A stretch of 27,922 bases of DNA from Agaricus subrufescens (taxonomy: Eukaryota; Basidiomycota; Agaricomycetes; Agaricales; Agaricaceae), in NCBI GenBank assembly GCA_029945375.1, contig JAQOTE010000042.1, positions 1 through 27,922 of the forward strand, written 5' to 3'. Every line of letters begins with the position of its first letter. Position 1 is the first letter of the stretch. Below, piece by piece: positions 19,139 through 27,922 of the stretch. The translations under genes and the position numbers were made by a program. The notes under the pieces were generated by a model. The model was not told where the DNA came from. It searched no databases and saw only the letters and a program-made list of their open reading frames with translations.

Positions 19139-20687
19139 GCGGCATACATCAGCATGGTGGCCCCACCTCTGGCACCGAGTGCAGAGGGCAGAGCCGGGCC
19201 GCGGGGCAGCGCCGCGGATTTGACAGTTTCGCCCGCCAATAAAGACGTGCTTACCAATGAAGTCACGGGCCGTACGGCCCGAGACGGAGTCTGCTATGTC
19301 GATCCAGGCGATGCAAGTATCGGACTTACGAGATGTCCGCATGAAACGGACGGCGTGCTTGATGTGAGCGGATAAAGTTTTACCCACTGGAGAGTTGTGC
19401 AACGCGACGGTGAACGCCTCGCGCTGCGCCTGGAGCCAAGTGGCGGGGGGAGCCGGAATGAGTGGTACATCCAGAACCTTGAGGTAGGATGTGGAGGTAG
19501 GAGTGGCGGACTGGAGGGGAATGAGTCCATTGGGATCGACGAGGCAGCGTACATGCTTGAGCACGCACGCAGATTCGGGCTTAGAGAGAACTCGGGAGGC
19601 GGCAATGAAAATGCCGGAAGCCGAGTCAATAGAAGATTCCAGAATGACCTCAGATTTGAGGTCATCCTTGAGGTGACGGTTGCACTCCCGGAGGACATCG
19701 GGGGTGATATTAATAGCACGGATTGTAGATCCGGCCGGTGGATGGATGTGGACCCCACGGCGCGAAGCACCATGGCTGGTGTGCTTGCCCTTGCGTGCGG
19801 GAGCACGGCGGGACACAGCGGGGGCAGAGGAGGGAGCCGGGGCCTTTGGAAGAGAGGGGACGGGGGCCGGCTTTGCCTTGAGATTGCTCCTAGGAGGTGC
19901 TCGAACAGCTGCGGGCGCAGCCGGGGCACGCTTCTTAGGGGCGGCTTCCTTTGGGGTGGACCCAGGTGACTGGATCCGGACACGTTTCGGGACCGGAGTG
20001 GTTACCTCGTCCTCGGCCATAGGAGACCGAGGGCGACTTGAGGGAACGACTGGGGTCGAAGGGGGAAGGGGGTGGTGGGCTTGACCGGGGAAGGGGGCGG
20101 CGGTCCAGCCTGAGCGATAAGCATTGCGAGCGCGACCTCGAAGGAGGTGTGACCCGCCATGTTCTGAAATTCAAGATTCTTGTGAGCAGAACTCCGCAAG
20201 ATAATGAAAACCAAACGAAGAAGTTCGCCAGCATAACCAACAAAGTTCTCGTCGGGGGAGGTGGTTTGCACGATGTCGGCGGCCGTCGACAGCATGTTAG
20301 CCAATTGATGCTTCTTTCCAGGCACCTTGGAGGGCGAGTAGATCGAAGCGGCCCTAGAGGCAGTAGAGAGCGCTGGCGAATTGAGGAGGTTCGTCAATTG
20401 CTCGGGCGTCATTCCCCTGCCCTGGCGAGAGGACGAGGGGGTGGGGGTTACCGGGGTGGTGGGGAGTGGAGGGGGGTCGTCGCGAGCGATGGCCTTTCCG
20501 AATTTTGCACGCATCTTCTCAGCGCGCGTCATAGGCTTGGGCGGCGGGGCGTCCTCGGCCATTATACGAGATGTGGACTCCTGAGCCGCCGCGAGGACGC
20601 GCTCGAAGTCCGAATCAGAGACGGCGGGGGCAGTGTCTTCAAACCAGTCGCCAGACGTGTCCATATCACTGCGTTTATTGCTACTCA
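19130..20687 (-). pseudogene. LINE gag ORF1, N-terminal and central part with zinc knuckle 1
   Basis: Likely start ATG 20687 (MSSNKRSDMDTSGDW), about 60 bp inside the element leader; open frame upstream of it belongs to copia. It encodes an acidic N-terminus, PMTRAEKMRAKF, a helical region MTPEQLTNLLNSP..GYAGELLRLVF, and a Pro-rich linker, where the frame shifts: the first frame ends shortly after PTTPFPL, and the continuation STPVVPSSRPRSPMAEDEV is in another frame, so an indel lies in the G-runs at about 20058-20080. The second part has a basic Pro/Ala region with RKGKHTSHGASRRG, a folded stretch to about 19200 and the knuckle CTRCQRWGHHADVC, then reaches the KDZ insertion; the rest is at 4009-4233. 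ORF1 proteins coat LINE RNA. The knuckle spacing and CPFW..RFD ending suggest a Tad1-like fungal clade, by inference. Confidence 0.82.
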
Positions 20688-20749
20688 TAGCTCTTACACT
20701 GAGGCTTCCAAAAGAGGAAGGTAGTGGTTTGAGTTCAAGAAGCGTTTTT

Positions 20750-20764
20750 ACTCCGCAGTAATCT
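20750..20764. repeat. 15-bp target-site duplication of the LINE, right copy
   Basis: ACTCCGCAGTAATCT, identical to 3581-3595, adjoining the LINE 5' end at 20749. Copia pol resumes directly after it. Confidence 0.9.
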
Positions 20765-23736
20765 GCTGTCTTGTCTATACCTTGCACAGCACAAGAACTT
20801 TATTATCACGATTTCTGCTCGTTCTATGGCCTTCTGCTGCAAGGGGACGACGCTTTTCACGGCCACCATCCATCCTAACAACTCTGCTGAGCTAGATGGC
20901 TCAACTCTGACCTCGGAGGCCGCTTTTTCGGTCTCTACACTTCCCTGTGACCTCTCCCTATGGCATCGTCGCTTTATTCACCACAATTATGCTGATGTGA
21001 GGTCTATGGTGAACAAAGAGCTTGTTACAGGCCTCAAACTTGACTCTAAAGCGTCCCCTGACCCCATATGTGAGCCCTGCCTTGCTGGGAAGATGCATTC
21101 GCTTCCTTTCCCCTCTTCTACCAGCCATAATCGATCTCCACTCGAGCTGGTGCACTCAGACCTTCACGGACCGCTCCCAGTCGCTTCCCACTCAGGCTAC
21201 AAGTACTGGATCACATTTATAGACGACGCAACGCGTTTCCGGGCTGTATATCTGCTGAAAAGCAAGTCTGAGGCCTTTGAAGCGTTCAAAATCTACAAAT
21301 CTTGGGCTGAAAACCAACTAGGAGTGAAAATGCGCGCTCTACAGGACGATAAAGGCGGTGAATACATGTCTAAAGCGTTCCTAGCCTTCACAGAGCAGTG
21401 TGGCATCGATAGGAGGCATTCTACTCGCAACAGGCCTCAGCAGAACGGTCTAGCTGAAAGGGCTAACAGAACTATGGGGGAAAGGATCACTGCAATGCTC
21501 TCTGAGTCGAAATTGCCCCCAAGTTTCTGGGGTGAATGCATCTCTTCTATGGTGCATGTATGGAATAGGCTTCCTACGTCGTCTCTACCTGGTTGTACTC
21601 CCTTCCAAGCGTTCTATAAGCGAAAACCCGACGTTTCCCACCTCCGAGTATGGGGGTGCACTGCCTATGTGCATATACAGCGAGATAAACGCAATTCTCT
21701 TCAGCCTCACTATGAAAAATGCGTTTTCATAGGCTATCCCACTGGCTACAAGGGCTGGAAGTTCTATAACCCAGTCACCAAGCGTTCAATCATCTCTGAA
21801 AGGGCAGAATTCGATGAAAGGTACTTCCCTGGCACTTCTAGAGCTCAACTCGATGCTATTCCTTCATTTGCTGGCCCTCTCAGCTCTCCTGAGACTCCTA
21901 TCGCTTCAGAGCCTTCTCCAGCGCTCCCCTCGTCGCATTTCGACTTCCCACCTCTCCAGGATGAAGGGGGTGGTATCTGGCCTCTCCCTGCACCGTCTCC
22001 GCCGCCTAGTTCGACTCCTGCAAGTGATATTCCTCCTGAAGAGCCTAAAGTACCTCAGAATGCTCCTGAAGCTCCTGTGACCGCTCCTGCACCTCCTGTG
22101 ATCGCTTCTGCATCTCCTGTTGCTCCCTCTCTACCTAGAACGCCTCCACAACCTCCTGCACCGCTCCCTGTCACTCCTCCAACTGCTCCTGTGCCTGCTG
22201 AGCCTCCACGAGTCCCTAGGCGCACCAATCGAGTTAGACGACCCCCTGGTGAGTGGTGGAGGGTCAAAAACATCGACCTACCTGGAGACAACCCAGAACT
22301 CGAAGAGGAGGCCGCTTTTTTGGTTGACAGTGACTTCTGTGATGTAGAGTTTGCTGGAGCAGTTTCTAATGCAGATCCTCGCTCCTACAGGCTGGCTATG
22401 CAGTCCCCTGACCGCTCTCACTGGCAGGACGCCTGTAACACCGAGATTTTCAATCTGGAGGCCAACAGGACCTGGGAACTCGTTGATTTGCCTCCTGGAA
22501 AGAAGGTAGTCAACTCTGGGTGGGTATTCAAGGTCAAAAGGCATGCCGACGGCTCAATTGAGCGCTATAGGGCTCGCCTTGTTGCTAAGGGCTTCTCACA
22601 GCGTCCTGGCTTCGATTACACTGAGGTTTTTGCTCCTACATTCCGCCCTGCCTCCCTGTGCCTCATTGTAGCCTTAGCTGCAAGAGAAGGCTTCAAAATG
22701 CGCTCTGTTGACATCTCTTCTGCCTTTACCTATGGGGAACTCGAAGAGGAGATCTACATGAGACAACCAGAAGGCTACCACACTGGGGGACCTAACATGG
22801 TCTTCAGGCTCCGAAAATCGCTCTATGGCCTTAAGCAGGCTGCCAGACAATGGAGCAAGAAGCTCAGAAGTGTCCTAGAGGGTATTGGCTACTCCAGACT
22901 TCGCTCCGACAACTCTATCTACATTTATAACAAGGGAGACATCAAGGTCATAGTGCCTGTCTTCATTGATGATATCACTCTGGTGTCTAAAAGCGATTCT
23001 GCTGTCTCTGCTGCTGTCTCTGAGCTGTCTAGCCACTTCAAACTGCGAGATCTCGGGTCTACCACTCTGCTACTAGGTATTCAGGTGAAGCAGGACCGTT
23101 CTAAGCGCACCATTTTGCTCTCACAAGAGCACTACATCAAGGAGCTGCTAGAACGATTCCATATGGATGATTCCAACTCCCTTTCCACCCCACTTCCACC
23201 TGGCTCTGAGCTCTCCGACATTGTTCCCTCTCTCGAGGAGCAAGCTGAGATGAAATCAGTTCCTTATCTCTCTGCTGTAGGTGCCCTGCAGTATCTTGCC
23301 ACCATGACTCGTCCCGACATTGCCTATGCTGTCTCCTATCTCGGGAGATTCAATCATAACCCAGCTCCTGCCCACTGGCTTGCAGTGAAGCATTTACTTC
23401 GCTATTTGAAGGGCACCCTGCACTACCAGCTCATCTACAGAGGTGGTGACTCTGGGGAACTGTTTACCACCTATTCCGATGCCTCTCACGGCGGCTGCAA
23501 GGCCACAGGTCGAGCTACAGGTGGATATGTGACTCTGGTGTCTGGAGCTGCTGTAGGATGGTCCTCAAAGCGTCAGCCTTTTGTGACTCTCTCGAGCACT
23601 GAGGCCGAGTTTGTGGCTGCTGTTGAGGCTGGAAAGGAGATCAAGTGGACTAGGAACATTCTCAGCGAGTTTGGCTACCCCCAGACACTTGCTTCGACTT
23701 TATTTGTTGATAACAAGTCTGGAATCAGTCATTCCT
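20765..23736 (+). CDS. Ty1/copia polyprotein, 3' part: integrase, RT, RNase H (3' end missing)
   Basis: Continues the polyprotein begun at 2412; numbering here is from the Met codon at 20826. In order: GAG-pre-integrase HHCC zinc site (LWHRRFIHHNY..CEPCLAGK); integrase core with Asp112 (HSDLHG), Asp175 (DDKGGEY) and Glu211 (NGLAERANR), 35 residues between the last two, a normal DD35E; a long Pro-rich linker (about 345-465); RT with YMRQPEGY, SLYGLKQAARQW and the catalytic FIDD (Asp715, Asp716); RNase H with Asp885 (SDASHGG), Glu926 (STEAEF) and Asp962 (DNKSGIS). It then leaves copia sequence at about 23729, just after GIS, where the intact copy at 1700 continues VARNPEHHG. The last 70 or so residues are therefore lost or displaced beyond the window. 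No internal stop or frameshift is present, so inactivation is by insertion only. Confidence 0.92.
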
Positions 23737-23747
23737 CATTCCCTTCT
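23737..23747. repeat. Probable target-site duplication of the 23748-25157 LINE copy, left
   Basis: CATTCCCTTCT occurs here and at 25158-25168 directly after the poly-A. The last bases may instead belong to the element leader (CTTCTTGACC), so the real duplication could be 6-11 bp. Confidence 0.6.
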
Positions 23748-25157
23748 TGACCTCTAACCACCACCTTCCCTTTTGGGATGGGTGGGGCCTACGCCTTAGT
23801 AGCTGAGACGTCCACTCCTCGGTGAAATCGTAGGAGGCGCTGTGTAGGCGGGGTCTCACTCCCTGCTGATATCCCAGAGGTTCGAGTTGAATAGCGCGGT
23901 TGGCATCTGTGCTATCGATGGATGTCGTGTCGACCACTGTTGGGCGGCCTTGGGGTATGTTACTCCCCTTCCGCTTGACCCTCGGGGCGTAGTCTATGCG
24001 TCCCACCCTCGCGCTCTCTTCTTGGGGGCGCACTCCTCGTCTAGGCTGGCCAAACCTCCCTGGACACCGTTGCGCTGGCGCCGCTCTTTGCGCCTCACAT
24101 TCCTTTTCTACTCGGGGCGGAGAAATCCTTCGCTCCACCACTCGCGCCCACTCCTCTCATGGGCGCACCCTCTCGTCTGGACTGGCCAACACCCTCTGGA
24201 CACCACCGCGTCAGCGCTGCTCACAGCGCCCACCCTCCCTTCCTTCAACGGACGTCGGATGCGACCACGTCCAACTTTTCACCGTCCCCCCTTCTTTTTC
24301 CCCATCGGACGGTCCGATTTCCTCCCGCACCGGGCTGCGGTGTCTTCAAGAGACCCTCCCGCCGTGCACCATTTTTCAGCAGCATCGCGCTGCTCGATCT
24401 CCCCCGGCTGTCCATTCTCTGGCGGCCACCATCCTGCTGCGCACTTGTGCGTGGCTCCCCTTCCCTCTTCTCGGCCGGATCCTACCCTGGGTCCGTCCAC
24501 TATTGGCTAGCTATTCTTAGCTGGCACCGAGTGGTTGCGTTACTCTGTGACGTGACCTCACGCTCCGGGTCTTTCGACCCAACATTGGAAAGTCGAAAAT
24601 CCCCCCGACTTCTCCATCCTGTCCCTTCCGGCCCCGGCTACTTCGTAGCCGGTCCCCTCATTCGTTCCCGGCACTCAGCTGCCCCAACATTCTCCTCCGG
24701 CCCTGGCTACTCTATGCGATGGCCAGCTCTCCACCATCTTTTCAGGCACCCAGCTGCCTCTGTCACTCTTTTCACGGGAGCACGTTCCACCGGCACCCAC
24801 CATCTGCACTCACGGCGCTTCGCGTGCGACTGCAACCGCCTCGTCAGAAAATCGGGGGCGTATCTGGGCTGTTATGTAGGTGTTTTATGTTTGCTTGAGC
24901 TAAGGCTCGCTTCGTACACTTTTCCCTACGGCCCACCATTTTTATCTTTATTGTTTTGTTTTTATTTTATCTTCGAGGCGATGTAAATTCCGCCGGATAT
25001 GATATACGATTATAATGTTGTTTGGGGCTAATGTTTATTTCGGCGACGCGTCATGGCTGCCATTTTCTTGTAGTATGCCCGGAGTATCTAACCGGATGTC
25101 GTATAGCTACTTGAAATAAAGGTCCACCGAGAGGTGCCATTGATACAAAAAAAAAAA
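23748..25157 (+). mobile_element. Non-coding, non-autonomous LINE-family element with poly-A
   Basis: About 1.4 kb. The 5' leader TTGACCTCTAACCACCACC matches the start of the gag-bearing copies, the last 400 bp match their 3' UTR, and it ends GGTCCACCGAGAGGTGCC ATTGATAC plus A (25147-25157). The centre is GC-rich with few stops in any frame. Comparison with the second copy at 26418-27410 shows that similarity jumps between frames because of indels, so no frame is conserved as protein. It would depend on enzymes of a related LINE. It has inserted at the 5' edge of another family member (25183 onward). Confidence 0.8.
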
Positions 25158-25168
25158 CATTCCCTTCT
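25158..25168. repeat. Probable target-site duplication of the 23748-25157 LINE copy, right
   Basis: CATTCCCTTCT, matching 23737-23747. Confidence 0.6.
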
Positions 25169-25182
25169 CTCAACATTCCTTC

Positions 25183-26414
25183 CTTGACCTCTTACCACTA
25201 CCTTCCTCTTTTGGAAGCCTCGGTGGTTTAGCTGCAATAGTAGGGAATACATTTCATCCATGCCTCCTAAGCGCAAGGGCAATCTTGCCCGTCGTCAGTC
25301 TCAACAACCTCCACCTGAAGGTACCCCTGTGGTGGAGAGCCGTATTGATGAGGATTCGGACTGGGACGCCCCAGGCCAACCTCGTGCCTCTCTCGAGCCC
25401 GCTTTCTTTGTAGGCTCAATTATGAATCCTGCCAGCAAGTACGTTGGCCACACTCCTGCTCAAGCCTCTGGGTCTTCGGCGTCTCAACCCGGCACCCTCC
25501 TTCCTCCCGCTGAAATCAAGTCAGCACTCCAGACACCCCCTCCTGCTTCAGGGCTTCTCCTGCAGCAACTCTTGGGTAAGCGGCCTGAACAGCCGTCCCC
25601 CACTCCTTCTGCCATGCTTACGAGCGAATCCCCTGCTCGTATCCCTGTCCCTGCGCCTGAGCCTCAGGCTCCCGAGCGCTCTCTTACTCCTCCAACTGCA
25701 TCCCAGACGGATGCATTTTTTGCTGCTCTGGAAATGTACACTTCCGAGCTAAACGCTTCTCATGCCGATGCCCCTCATTTCATTGGCATGATTCTCACTT
25801 CTCTGCAGGTCATGCTTCGCGACCCTGCCACCCTCGCCCTTGAAGTCCATGGCGGATTCACCGTCAAGGACCTGCTCGATAGCCTGCCGCGCTCTGGTGC
25901 GGCGTTCGCCCCTTTACCCCCCGGCACGTCAGGAGCCGGCCCCCGGCCGGTTCCCAAGCCACAAGTCAAGAGGATGCGCACTGCTCCTCCTACCCCTACT
26001 CCTGCGAAGCCGAGTGCTCCGGCGAAAGCCGATAGTGCACCGCCTCGTCTCTCTAAGCGGCCGCCTCCTTCGGAGGCTCCCGCTGTTTCAGTCTCTGCTC
26101 CAAAGCCCAAACGCCGTCAACGTCAGGGCAAACACACTATCCATGGCCCCTCCCGCCGTGGTATCATAATCAAACCGAGTGGCAAGATGACTCTCTCTGC
26201 CGGTCGATTTCACAACAAGCGTATAACCAAGTACAACGACAAGATCATCTCCGATCTCAAGGTCACTGACCTTGCGATCACATCTGCAGAGGACCACGGG
26301 CCAGGTCTATCACAAAATGCTATACATGATCGCTCAAGCCGAATGTGGCTTACGTGCTGAAACATGTGCGAAAAAGACTTCGATTCTCCCACCTAATTCA
26401 TCCCAGCTAACCAC

Positions 26415-26417
<3 letters not shown>
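25183..26417 (+). mobile_element. LINE-family element, 5' part, cut by a minus-strand copy
   Basis: Starts CTTGACCTCTTACCACTACC, the family leader, followed by CTTTTGGAAGCCTC as in the copy beginning at 20749. It carries a gag gene from 25260 and ends where the poly-T of another copy begins at 26418. Its own tail is not visible. Confidence 0.75.
25260..26417 (+). pseudogene. LINE gag-like ORF1, C-terminally truncated and frameshifted
   Basis: ATG 25260 opens a 366-codon frame, about 75 bp inside the element leader. It has a basic N-terminus (MPPKRKGN), an acidic DEDSDWD, long Pro/Ser/Ala-rich linkers, a putatively folded stretch (TDAFFAALEMYTSELNASHA to about residue 215) and KRRQRQGKHTIHGPSRRG, which closely matches RKGKHTSHGASRRG in the other gag. 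After SDLKVTDLAITSAED the homology moves to another frame: from about 26333 the +2 frame reads LKPNVAYVLKHVRK, matching SKPESACVLKHVRC of the other copy, so there is at least one indel near 26290-26330. The zinc knuckles are absent because the next LINE copy cuts in at 26418. Overall it is diverged from the 20687 gag, so it is a second lineage of the family. Confidence 0.78.
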
Positions 26418-26445
<28 letters not shown>

Positions 26446-27410
26446 GTATCAATGGCGGCTCTCGGTGGACCTTTTATTAGTAGCTATACGACATCCGGTT
26501 AGATACTCCGGGCATACTACAAGAATATGGCAGCCATGACGCGTCGCCGAAATAAACATTAGCCCCAAACAACATTATAATCGTATAACATATCCGGCGG
26601 AATTTACATCGCCTCGAAGAGTAAAATAAAAAACAAAACAATAATGATAAAAATGATGGGCCGTAGAGAGAAATGTACGAAGCGAGCCTTAGCTCAAGCA
26701 AACATGACACCTACGTTACAGCCCGGATGCGCCCCCGATTTTCAAAGACAGGGCGGTTGCGGTCGCGCGCGAAACGCAGCGAGCGCAGATGGTGGGTGCC
26801 GGTAGAACGTGCTCCCGTGAAAGAATGACAAAGGCAGCTGAGTGCCTGAAGAGATCGTGGAGGGCTGGCCATCACATAGAGTAGCCAGGGCCGGGAGAGA
26901 GTGTTGAGGCAGCTGAGTGCCGGAAACGAATGAGGGAACCGGCTACGAAGTAGCCGGGGCCGGAAGGGACAGGATGGATAAGTCGGGGGGATTTTCGACT
27001 TTCCTAGTGTTGGATCGAAAGACCCGGAGCGTGAGGTCACGTCACAGAGTAACGCAACCACTCGGTGCCAGCTAAGAATAGCTAGCCAATGGTGGACGGA
27101 CCCAGGGTAGGATCCGGCCGAGGAGGGGGAGGGGGAGCCACGCACAAGTGCGCAGCAAAGTGGTGGCCGCCAGAAAATGGACGACCGGGGGGGATCGAGC
27201 AGCGCGATGCCGCTGAAAAATGGTGCACGGCGGGAGGGTCTCTTGAAGACACCGCAGCCCGGTGCGGAAGGGGATCGGACCGTCCGATGGGGAGGGCAGC
27301 AAAAAATTGGACATGAGTCGCGTCCGACGTCGTTGAGGAAGAGGGTGTGGGCGCTGTGAGCGAGCGCCGGCGCGTGGTGTGGAGGGTGTTGGCAAGTCCA
27401 GGAGAGGGGG
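26418..27410 (-). mobile_element. Non-coding LINE-family element, 5'-truncated, minus orientation
   Basis: Poly-A appears as T 26418-26445, preceded on minus by GGTCCACCGAGAGCCGCC and the same 3' UTR blocks as 24790-25146. Similarity to 24175-25157 runs along the whole length to about 27405, where it stops 430 bp short of the other copy's 5' end. The border abuts TAGCTAGCAC, the tip of the KDZ-family element to the right. Either this is the usual 5' truncation of target-primed reverse transcription or the element to the right jumped in. No conserved protein. Confidence 0.8.
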
Positions 27411-27922
27411 TAGCTAGCACTTTATTCATAATTGTGGGTGTGCTCCAAAGATGCAATCTTCATAATTCCTGATAACCTTTCATTATCTAACTACCCAACC
27501 ACTCTTCCCATAAAATCTTCATTCATTATATATCCTTCCCATGGATTTCTTCATTCATTGCATACCTTCATAACTATTTCTTCATTGTTCCAATAGACTT
27601 CTTCATTCATTGCATATCTTCATAACCATTTTCATTTCATTACCCATCATTTTCCCCATCATTCTGGCCATCAATAGGCAATCAGACCATCAAAAGCTAA
27701 TCTAGGCATCAATCTTGTTCATCAATACATCATTTTTACCATCACCATCACTCCTCCCATCAACAATCCCATCAGTGATTCCATCAACAATCCCATCAGT
27801 CCCATCAGAGTGGTAGTGCAATAAATGGTTGCTCAATTGCTGGTCATTGGCTGGCTCAATTGTTATGAAACTTTGAATATAATGTAATATACATAATATG
27901 TCTATATGTATGCAATATTATG
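27411..27922. mobile_element. Tip and subterminal repeats of a KDZ-family transposon lying right of the window
   Basis: TAGCTAGCACTTTATTCATA and the next 60 bp match, in inverted orientation, 1-74 at the left edge, with small differences. The outermost CACTAG of that tip is replaced by G-rich sequence. Inward the DNA becomes AT-rich with TTCTTCATTCATTGCAT repeats (27510-27620) and then CCCATCA repeats (27640-27810), comparable in style to the TTTTCATT-rich arms of the complete KDZ element but different in sequence. No gene is seen; its coding part would lie beyond the window. Confidence 0.6.

Larger units (their letters stand above)
3596..20749 (-). mobile_element. Gag-only LINE-family element, split by the KDZ transposon
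   Basis: Minus-oriented element with 5' leader at 20749 inward (CGCTTCTTGAAC..CCACTACCTTCC), a gag-like ORF1, a 3' UTR of about 400 bp (4008 to 3612) and a poly-A tail seen as T 3595-3611. It is flanked by a 15-bp target duplication and interrupts copia pol. Without the KDZ insertion and one copy of its target duplication it is about 2.25 kb. Only about 400 bp lies between the gag stop and the poly-A, so there is no room for an endonuclease/reverse transcriptase ORF2. It therefore resembles half-LINE (HAL1-type) elements and would need enzymes from a full-length relative. Coordinates span the nested insertion. Confidence 0.85.

Noticed and set aside
20688..20787. Start of the LINE gag at 20787
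   Set aside because: Positions beyond 20749 are target duplication and copia sequence, so the gag start must be within the element (20687 or 20663).
23800..23889. A-box-like TAGCTGAGACG and B-box-like GGTTCGAGTTG, suggesting a tRNA-derived SINE head
   Set aside because: No tRNA cloverleaf can be drawn, the B box is incomplete, and the element start matches the LINE leader instead.
23887..24986. Overlapping open frames up to 275 codons in the non-coding LINE copy, and similar ones at 26711-27456 on minus
   Set aside because: GC-rich DNA with few stops. Between the two copies, indels move the similarity from frame to frame, so none is maintained as protein.
26407..27420. CAGCTAACCAC beside the poly-T and TAGCTAGCAC at the far end as a target duplication of the 26418-27410 LINE
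   Set aside because: Too imperfect for a young-looking copy and TAGCTAGCAC is explained by the KDZ tip; chance cannot be excluded.
1..27487. The whole window as one giant transposon bounded by the inverted copies at 1-84 and 27411-27487
   Set aside because: The tip motif of both copies points into the window, the opposite of what such an element would need, as judged from the orientation of tips in the complete KDZ element.

Overview
The window looks like transposon-dense, repeat-rich DNA of a basidiomycete fungus, probably an agaricomycete. The reasons are a KDZ-superfamily transposase with an N-terminal CxC2-type zinc cluster, many short (about 47-62 nt) GT..AG introns, a Ty1/copia element, and LINE-type gag proteins ending in zinc knuckles. 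I see no host housekeeping gene, rRNA or tRNA; essentially every base can be assigned to a mobile element.

Layout: (i) 1-84 is the tip of a KDZ-family element lying off the left edge. (ii) 85-987 holds two LINE-family fragments, a 3' tail with poly-A on + and a gag 5' part on -. (iii) 988-1894 is the 3' end of a copia pol gene, followed by one LTR (1921-2278) that also serves as the 5' LTR of a second copia element starting with gag at 2412. (iv) That second copia is split at 3595/20765 by a minus-strand, gag-only LINE element (3596-20749) with a 15-bp target duplication. (v) The LINE gag gene is itself split by a complete 14.9-kb KDZ transposon (4234-19129) with a 9-bp target duplication. 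(vi) Copia pol resumes at 20765 and breaks off near 23730, where LINE-family copies are stacked (23748-25157 +, 25183-26417 +, 26418-27410 -). (vii) 27411-27922 is the tip and subterminal region of another KDZ-family element.

The main item is the complete KDZ transposon. It has imperfect outermost tips, an outer near-identical inverted repeat of about 0.9 kb, and then inverted satellite arrays of a 155-bp unit (about 9 units left, 6 right). Between the arms are two multi-exon genes transcribed away from each other: an 835-codon accessory gene on minus (9769 to 6673) and the transposase on plus (13403 to 17180). Both can be spliced into one uninterrupted frame, so the element may be intact. 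The accessory gene contains a block of exon-plus-intron units tandemly duplicated about every 190 bp. The 3.6-kb spacer between the genes carries several small direct and inverted repeats.

Relative age read from nesting: copia, then gag-only LINE, then KDZ. Removing each insertion plus one target duplication restores the host element's reading frame, which independently supports the boundaries. Gene models were spliced by eye and all family assignments come from motif recognition, not database search.
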